From an uncultured Oceanobacter sp. (lineage in GTDB: Bacteria > Pseudomonadota > Gammaproteobacteria > Pseudomonadales > Oceanobacteraceae): a stretch of DNA of 46,298 nt. Below are positions 42,518 to 46,298 of this stretch, one piece after another. The DNA lies in contig CAJXTI010000029.1 of NCBI GenBank assembly GCA_913061185.1, forward strand, positions 1 through 46,298. Direction: 5' to 3'. Under the pieces are notes generated by a model, which was given only the letters and a program-made list of their open reading frames with translations, had not been told where the DNA came from and made no database searches. How positions within the stretch are numbered: the first letter of the stretch is position 1; every line of letters begins with the position of its first letter. The position numbers and the translations under genes are program-made.

Positions 42518-43570
42518 ATGCTGAAGCAGGCAACACTGCGCAACCTGACGGTATTCAAACAAGCAGACCTGGCGTTTTCTCCAGGTTTGAACGTTGTCGT
42601 AGGGGAAAACGGCAGCGGTAAATCTCATTTGCTCAAGGCGATATATGCCCTGATTGCCACCAGTGCCCAAGAGGGCTTGAAGCCCCAATCCGAAGCGCCC
42701 ACCAAAACTCTGTTGCAGAAAGCTTACGCTGACAAGTTGATGAATGTACTCAGACCTGAATATTTGGGACGACTGGCGCGGAGGAAACAGGGCAGAGAAC
42801 GCTGTGAAATTTCGTTACAGTTTGTGGAATCGAACCTTGATATCCATATCAGCTTTGCGACAAACAGCAAATCGGATGTACAGGTAGATCAACTACCCAT
42901 TAATTGGCAAGACAAGGCACCGGTATTTATCCCTACGCGTGAAGTACTCAGCACCTACCACTGGCTCAGCAGCCTGTACCGGACATCACATGTTGATATT
43001 GAAGAAAACCTGATCGACCTGTGTGATCTGTTGGGAGCCCTGTCCGTCAAAGGTCCACGGGAAAAGAAAGTTGCCGAGTTGGTTTCGCCTCTCGAACAGG
43101 CAATGGGTGGCAAGGTGATTCTGGAGCCGAATGGCCGCTTTTATTTAAGCATTCCTGGTAGTGGCAAAATGGAAATGCCATTAGTAGCGGAAGGCTTGCG
43201 CAAACTGGCAATGGTGGCCCGGCTAATCAGCACCGGCTCCCTGCTCGACAAGGGTTACCTGTTATGGGATGAACCGGAAGCAAACCTGAACCCGAAACTG
43301 ATCAAGGTAGTGGCTGCCTTGCTGCTGAATCTGAGTCTGCATGGAATTCAGGTGATTGTCGCCACTCACTCCTTGTTCCTGTTACGCGAACTGGAAATTC
43401 TTTCCGGGCACCGGGACTATGCAAAATTACAGAATCGCTATTTTGCTCTTTGCCAAACTGACAGCGGTATGGAAGTGGAACAAGGTAATCATCTTGACGA
43501 TTTACAGACTCTGGTTTTACTTGATGAAGAATTAACCCAGTCAGATCGCTTTATGGAGTCGCAAGGATGA
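42518..43570 (+). CDS. AAA/ABC-type ATPase (OLD/RecF-like)
   Basis: A 350-residue ATPase. It begins with LKQATLRNLTVFKQADLAFSPGLNVVVGENGSGKSHLLKA (Walker A at about 29-36), has PTREVLSTYHWL, a late Walker B LLWDEPEANLNPKLI and the H-loop IVATHSLFLLREL. This is the layout of AAA_15/AAA_21 ATPases, as in OLD, RloC or Septu-type proteins, but without a long coiled coil or Toprim domain. It overlaps the nuclease-like gene downstream by four bases, so they form a two-gene unit. A role in defence is an inference from family and context. Confidence 0.82.
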   Translation: MLKQATLRNLTVFKQADLAFSPGLNVVVGENGSGKSHLLKAIYALIATSAQEGLKPQSEAPTKTLLQKAYADKLMNVLRPEYLGRLARRKQGRERCEISLQFVESNLDIHISFATNSKSDVQVDQLPINWQDKAPVFIPTREVLSTYHWLSSLYRTSHVDIEENLIDLCDLLGALSVKGPREKKVAELVSPLEQAMGGKVILEPNGRFYLSIPGSGKMEMPLVAEGLRKLAMVARLISTGSLLDKGYLLWDEPEANLNPKLIKVVAALLLNLSLHGIQVIVATHSLFLLRELEILSGHRDYAKLQNRYFALCQTDSGMEVEQGNHLDDLQTLVLLDEELTQSDRFMESQG

Positions 43571-43920
43571 AATGTTTTACCGAAGGAAAGCTGACTTTCA
43601 AATTCGAAAGTGATGACTCCAGCCAATACGACAACTGGTCGTTTTATCGAAACCAGTTTAACAGTGCCTTTGGTGGAACCAAGGCGATTGATTTTATTTC
43701 GATCAACAGCAATCACACCTGGCTGATCGAAGTAAAAGACTACCGCTATGATCGACGAACCAAACCCAGTGATCTGGCAGATGAAGTAGCGATAAAAGTA
43801 CGTGATACTCTGGCCGGTTTGGTTGCCGCTCAAAGCAATGCAAACAACAAAAATGAAAAACGGCTCGCATCCCTATCACTGATTTTCTGGCGGCATAGCA
43901 ATCCTTTTGACCCACTCTGA
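43567..43920 (+). CDS. PD-(D/E)XK nuclease-like protein, probably truncated
   Basis: A 117-residue protein. KAIDFISIN...TWLIEVKDYR shows the D...ExK arrangement of PD-(D/E)XK nucleases, followed by a helix LADEVAIKVRDTLAGLVAAQSNA. The core seems complete to about residue 100, but the end (SLIFWRHSNPFDPL) departs from the expected strand-helix continuation, and the gene stops 33 bases before an Rhs remnant, so the C-terminus was probably lost. It is translationally coupled to the ATPase (ATGA). Confidence 0.7.
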   Translation: MKCFTEGKLTFKFESDDSSQYDNWSFYRNQFNSAFGGTKAIDFISINSNHTWLIEVKDYRYDRRTKPSDLADEVAIKVRDTLAGLVAAQSNANNKNEKRLASLSLIFWRHSNPFDPL

Positions 43921-43952
43921 GATGAATTTAGGCGAAAACGCCTACTGGACAA

Positions 43953-44261
43953 CTAGGGTGACAGAGCGGGCACCTGCAATAACGCAAACATTCGGGGATT
44001 ACTGGCCGCTTTTTCGCGGAACCAGGCACCAAACTGATCGGTATATTGTCGTTGCCAGTCGTCCAGTTTGGCACCCTGGCTGCCAATATAACTGCCCAGT
44101 TTACTGACTGCCTTGGTCAGGGGTTTAACCGGATTCCAGAGATAACCACTCGGGTCAACCAGACTGACCGGGTTGTTCATTACATAGCTGTAACGATTAA
44201 ACGACTGGCTGTTGGCCGGGGCCTGGACAAAGGGGTCGGCATTCAGCGCAGGATGTATTAG
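43953..44261 (-). pseudogene. C-terminal remnant of an Rhs/YD-repeat protein
   Basis: On the minus strand the open frame reads NADPFVQAPANSQSFNRYSYVMNNPVSLVDPSGYLWNP, the highly conserved end of the Rhs core, followed by a variable tail of about 60 residues to a TAG at 43953. The rest of the Rhs gene (usually over 1000 residues) is absent, as the frame is lost upstream of about 44261. The variable tail would be the toxin-carrying tip of an intact Rhs protein; no domain is recognised in it. Confidence 0.75.
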
Positions 44262-44296
44262 CCAAGGCCGACAGGCCGGGGTAATACATCACTTGA

Positions 44297-44503
44297 TTAA
44301 TGTAATACGTTATTACATCTACGCTCTGCAAAGATCTCTGGCAGCGCCAGAATACGCTCCTCCTGCCAGCAACGCCGGGGCTCGTAGCCGTTGCTCGACG
44401 CCTGATCGGTGCCGCACAACAACGCCCGACGCACACAGAGGGAAACGCAGTGATACCAGGGCGTTGCATCCAGTGACACACGTTGCTTGCGAGGCTTCGG
44501 CAT
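44297..44503 (-). pseudogene. N-terminal remnant of an IS200/RAYT-type Y1 transposase
   Basis: A frame starting at an ATG with AAGGAA upstream reads MPKPRKQRVSLDATPWYHCVSLCVRRALLCG and continues to LPEIFA, which is the start of REP-associated or IS200-like tyrosine transposases. The frame then loses similarity and ends; the HxH (NHYH) and catalytic Tyr regions are missing. A truncated 68-codon remnant remains, directly next to the Rhs remnant. Confidence 0.7.
44301..44317. repeat. 17-bp palindrome at the remnant junction
   Basis: TGTAATA-CGT-TATTACA is a perfect palindrome exactly where the transposase remnant loses similarity and the Rhs remnant is approached. A related GTAATACATCAC sequence lies at 44281. 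It may be a recombination scar or an operator. Confidence 0.5.
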
Positions 44504-44827
44504 GATCGGTTCCTTCCGGGGATTCCGATCAGTATGGCCCTGTCGGGATGAAATAAAATCAGGCGAAATGCTGATTTGGGTGATCCGGGTTGTCGTGCAA
44601 AAGTCTGCCGATAGCAGCTTACGGGCAAAGTGATTCCGGCGATTGAGAAAGCGGGCAGGGGTTGAAGACCGGGGGCGATTTTTGGGGTATCCGTTCGGAT
44701 ACTCCAGTAAGTTCAATGGATGTGGGCAGGTTCGGTTCCTGTTGTGGAATCGAATCGGGTCTATGCTGGCCAGCACCCTCCGTTGGCATCATAATCCACA
44801 GCAGATTTGCTATGAAGAGAAGAAGAT
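44504..44827 (+). other. 324-bp region upstream of mntA
   Basis: No gene. GTATCCG-TT-CGGATAC at 44687-44702 is a perfect 16-bp palindrome about 125 bases before mntA. Otherwise it holds the promoter of the toxin-antitoxin operon and flanking sequence of the transposase remnant. Confidence 0.5.
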
Positions 44828-45118
44828 ATGAAACCCTCTGAAGCATTGGAATTGAATCGGGCCGTGATTCGGCGGGTAGTGGAGGCTTATCACGCGAGCA
44901 ATGCGCGAGTGTTCGGCTCTGTGCTGAGCGGTCAGGACACCGATAACAGCGACCTCGATATTCTCATTGATCCGACACCCGACACAACGCTGATGGATGT
45001 AGCTGCCATCCAGCTGGAGTTGCAAAACCTGTTGGGGGTATCGGTGGATGTGCTGACGCCACGATCCCTGCCGGATGCGTTTCGGAGTCAGGTTCTCTCT
45101 GAGGCCATGCCGGTATGA
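44828..45118 (+). CDS. mntA: MntA-type nucleotidyltransferase antitoxin
   Basis: A 96-residue minimal nucleotidyltransferase. FGSVLSGQDTDNSDLDILID carries GSx10DxD, the catalytic motif of MNT-domain antitoxins. In the characterised MntA-HepT systems the antitoxin AMPylates a tyrosine of the HEPN toxin and blocks its RNase activity. GAGAAGAAG precedes the ATG. It overlaps hepT by four bases. Confidence 0.93.
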   Translation: MKPSEALELNRAVIRRVVEAYHASNARVFGSVLSGQDTDNSDLDILIDPTPDTTLMDVAAIQLELQNLLGVSVDVLTPRSLPDAFRSQVLSEAMPV

Positions 45119-45468
45119 ATAAGGAACTGAGGGTGCCTGATTACCTTGGGCACATTCTCAAGGCCATCGAACGTATCGACCGTTACACTGCCGATATGGA
45201 TGAAGTGGCCTTTCTGAATAATGAACTGGTGCAGGATGCGGTTATTCGCAATATTGAAGTTATCGGCGAAGCATCCAATAACATTTTACGTGTATCTTCT
45301 GAGTTTGCAGAGGTACACGCCGATATCCCCTGGCAGGTGATGTACACCATGCGCAATCGGGTCTCTCACGGATACCATAAGGTGGACCTTGAGATTGTCT
45401 GGAATACGCTTCAGCGTGACCTGCCAGAATTGCATCAGCAGATACTGCAAGTATTACCATCGGTTTGA
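45115..45468 (+). CDS. hepT: HepT-type HEPN ribonuclease toxin
   Basis: A 117-residue helical HEPN protein (DUF86). MRNRVSHGYHKVD contains Rx4HxY, with the RNase Arg/His pair and the tyrosine that MntA modifies. The expected VIRNIEVIGEA helix precedes it. The pair is intact and in the normal order. As a system it would cleave RNA when the antitoxin fails, serving stress response or phage defence. Confidence 0.93.
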   Translation: MNKELRVPDYLGHILKAIERIDRYTADMDEVAFLNNELVQDAVIRNIEVIGEASNNILRVSSEFAEVHADIPWQVMYTMRNRVSHGYHKVDLEIVWNTLQRDLPELHQQILQVLPSV

Positions 45469-45761
45469 CGATGGAGGGTGCCGACATTGATGTCTGAGCG
45501 TGCGGGACGCAAGCCCCGCCCACCAGCCCTGCCGAGCTTTTATCACCATCAGCAGTTTGTTGAATGATGCTGGCATGATGGCTTCAGTTTGTAGTACGTT
45601 GCCGTACTACGTCATATATATCAATCATACATATCAAGAAGTGGGGAGCGTCTATATATGTCCTGGATATGTCCTGGTTACCCTATTGGCGTGACTGTTC
45701 TGGTTGAATATTCCGGATACCTCAAGAAGAGATAAACTCTTCGCCAACAGAGGTGCCAACC
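45469..45761 (+). other. 293-bp region between hepT and the IS element
   Basis: It holds a GC-rich imperfect hairpin (GCGGG/CCCGC near 45510), a perfect 8-bp hairpin GTAGTACG-TTGC-CGTACTAC (45591-45610) and two ATATGTCCTGG copies near 45656-45680. The left end of the IS element must lie here, but it cannot be fixed without the right end. Confidence 0.5.
45591..45610. terminator. hairpin downstream of hepT
   Basis: GTAGTACG-TTGC-CGTACTAC forms a perfect 8-bp stem 122 bases after hepT. It is followed by GTCATATATA rather than a T-run, so it is only a possible terminator or IS-flank structure. Confidence 0.35.
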
Positions 45762-46052
45762 ATGAGCCAGAAACGCAGTTACAAGCAGTACCTGCAAGAA
45801 TTTAAGGAAGAAGCCGTTGCTCTCGTGACCGAACAAGGTTACTCCGTTCCAGAGGCCGCCAAGTCTCTGGGGATAGCCACCAATTTGCTCTACCGGTGGA
45901 AGGAAAAACAGGCGCAATCAGCCAGTGAATCGAAGCCTGCGGAAACTGAATTGGAAGAGCAGAAACGGCTTCGTCAGGAAGTCAAAATCTTGCGTATGGA
46001 GAAAGAGATTTTAAAAAAGGCTTCTGCTTTCTTCGCGAAAGAAATGAAGTGA
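45762..46052 (+). CDS. IS3-family transposase OrfA
   Basis: A 96-residue OrfA: helix-turn-helix FKEEAVALVTEQGYSVPEAAKSLGIATNLLYRWKEKQ, then a leucine-zipper coiled coil ending ILRMEKEILKKASAFFAKEMK. An A6G slippery sequence (46013-46019) lies where IS3 elements shift by -1 to make OrfAB. GAGG precedes the ATG at 45762. The gene is intact but the partner frame is not. Confidence 0.9.
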   Translation: MSQKRSYKQYLQEFKEEAVALVTEQGYSVPEAAKSLGIATNLLYRWKEKQAQSASESKPAETELEEQKRLRQEVKILRMEKEILKKASAFFAKEMK

Positions 46053-46298
46053 AATACCACTTCATTGATAAACACTGACAGAGCTATCCGGTACGACTGC
46101 TCTCTCGTGTTAAGCAGCATCGTAAACTGGTTCAGCCCCGGCAAAAATTTACCCAGCGTTTTGATGCATCGCTGATGCAATTACGTGAAAACGTAGTGGG
46201 TGATACCGCACATGTTATTAATTCTTTGATGCATCGCTGATGCAATTACGTGAAAACGTAGTGGGTGATACCGCACATGTTATTAATTCTTTGATGCA
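46049..46298 (+). pseudogene. interrupted IS3-family OrfB start
   Basis: The -1 frame after the slippery site reads LRERNEVKYHFIDKH and then meets a TGA at 46076-46078, where an Arg codon (CGA) is usual. The next residues QSYPVRLLSRV still match the OrfB start, but after that the sense departs from OrfB and runs into the tandem repeat. The integrase core (DDE) is absent, so this copy cannot transpose alone. Confidence 0.75.
46160..46298. repeat. perfect 65-bp tandem repeat running off the window end
   Basis: The unit starting TTTGATGCATCGC at 46160 repeats exactly at 46225 and again at 46290 (nine bases before the window ends). Each unit contains two short hairpins: TGCATC-GCT-GATGCA and TACGT-GAAA-ACGTA, the second with a GNRA-type loop. 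The unit length is not a multiple of three, so it is not a coding repeat. Confidence 0.9.

Noticed and set aside
44197..44628. 143-codon minus-strand frame over the transposase remnant
   Set aside because: The conserved transposase start is in another frame with a proper ribosome-binding site; this frame is a shadow.
46160..46298. Reading the terminal repeat as a CRISPR array
   Set aside because: The whole 65-bp unit repeats without variable spacers, and no cas genes are present.
46160..46298. Reading the terminal repeat as tandem hammerhead ribozymes because of its CTGATG and GAAA segments
   Set aside because: The CUGANGA core is broken (CTGATGC) and the GAAA forms a tetraloop rather than the core strand.

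Overview
The window reads as a chromosomal segment of a gammaproteobacterium, most likely a marine Oceanospirillales-type or Pseudomonas-related organism. This is inferred from gene order and protein flavour: rpsF-rpsR-(DUF2232 membrane protein)-rplI-dnaB is the pseudomonad/oceanospirillale arrangement, and there is a GlyGly-CTERM secreted nuclease, a nitrate-sensing ANTAR regulator next to a NirC-type channel, and a diguanylate cyclase with periplasmic sensors. No rRNA, tRNA or CRISPR array was seen. Coding density is high and most of the window is ordinary core or semi-core genome.

Layout. 1-807 carries a HEPN-family gene broken by two frameshifts. 980-6961 holds an inositol-monophosphatase-like gene, the divergent tesA / ybbA-ybbP group and a COG0523 (CobW-like) metal GTPase behind a Zur-box-like palindrome. 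7184-10039 encodes a large secreted nuclease with a sorting tail. 10434-13446 is a compact signalling operon behind a sigma-54-like promoter: a membrane sensor kinase with PilJ-type N-terminus, Hpt and CheA-like ATPase, then a CheY-like receiver and a CheX-like phosphatase. 13420-15176 is a minus-strand group that includes a flavodoxin-like gene pair behind a Fur-box-like site. 15782-19502 is the ribosomal protein/dnaB cluster, followed by two GNAT genes. 20734-25538 contains two ECF sigma systems: sigma/zinc anti-sigma/DoxX with a self-type promoter, and a FecI/FecR pair without a receptor gene, with a short leader ORF coupled to fecR.

25546-30566 (minus strand) is a nitrogen locus: a nitrate-sensing NIT-ANTAR regulator, cyanase, a long leader containing two hexaloop hairpins that resemble ANTAR targets, a NirC/FocA channel and a PP2C-Ser/Thr kinase fusion. 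The likely sense is nitrate/nitrite-responsive control of nitrite uptake and cyanate use. 31024-38369 holds housekeeping and membrane genes (metG, menA, BASS transporter, CNNM/CorB protein, GST, EVE protein). 38705-42149 holds a DUF2892 protein and a 1015-residue diguanylate cyclase with three tandem substrate-binding domains.

From about 42150 onward the sequence is accessory: a 13-bp triple repeat, an ATPase plus PD-(D/E)XK nuclease pair (the nuclease apparently cut short), an Rhs C-terminal remnant abutting a truncated Y1/RAYT transposase remnant, an intact MntA-HepT toxin-antitoxin pair, and an IS3-type orfA whose orfB is interrupted and runs into a perfect 65-bp tandem repeat that continues to the window end. 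The best candidates for undescribed biology are the nirC leader, the kinase/CheY/CheX operon, the ATPase-nuclease pair, the fecR leader ORF and the terminal tandem repeat.
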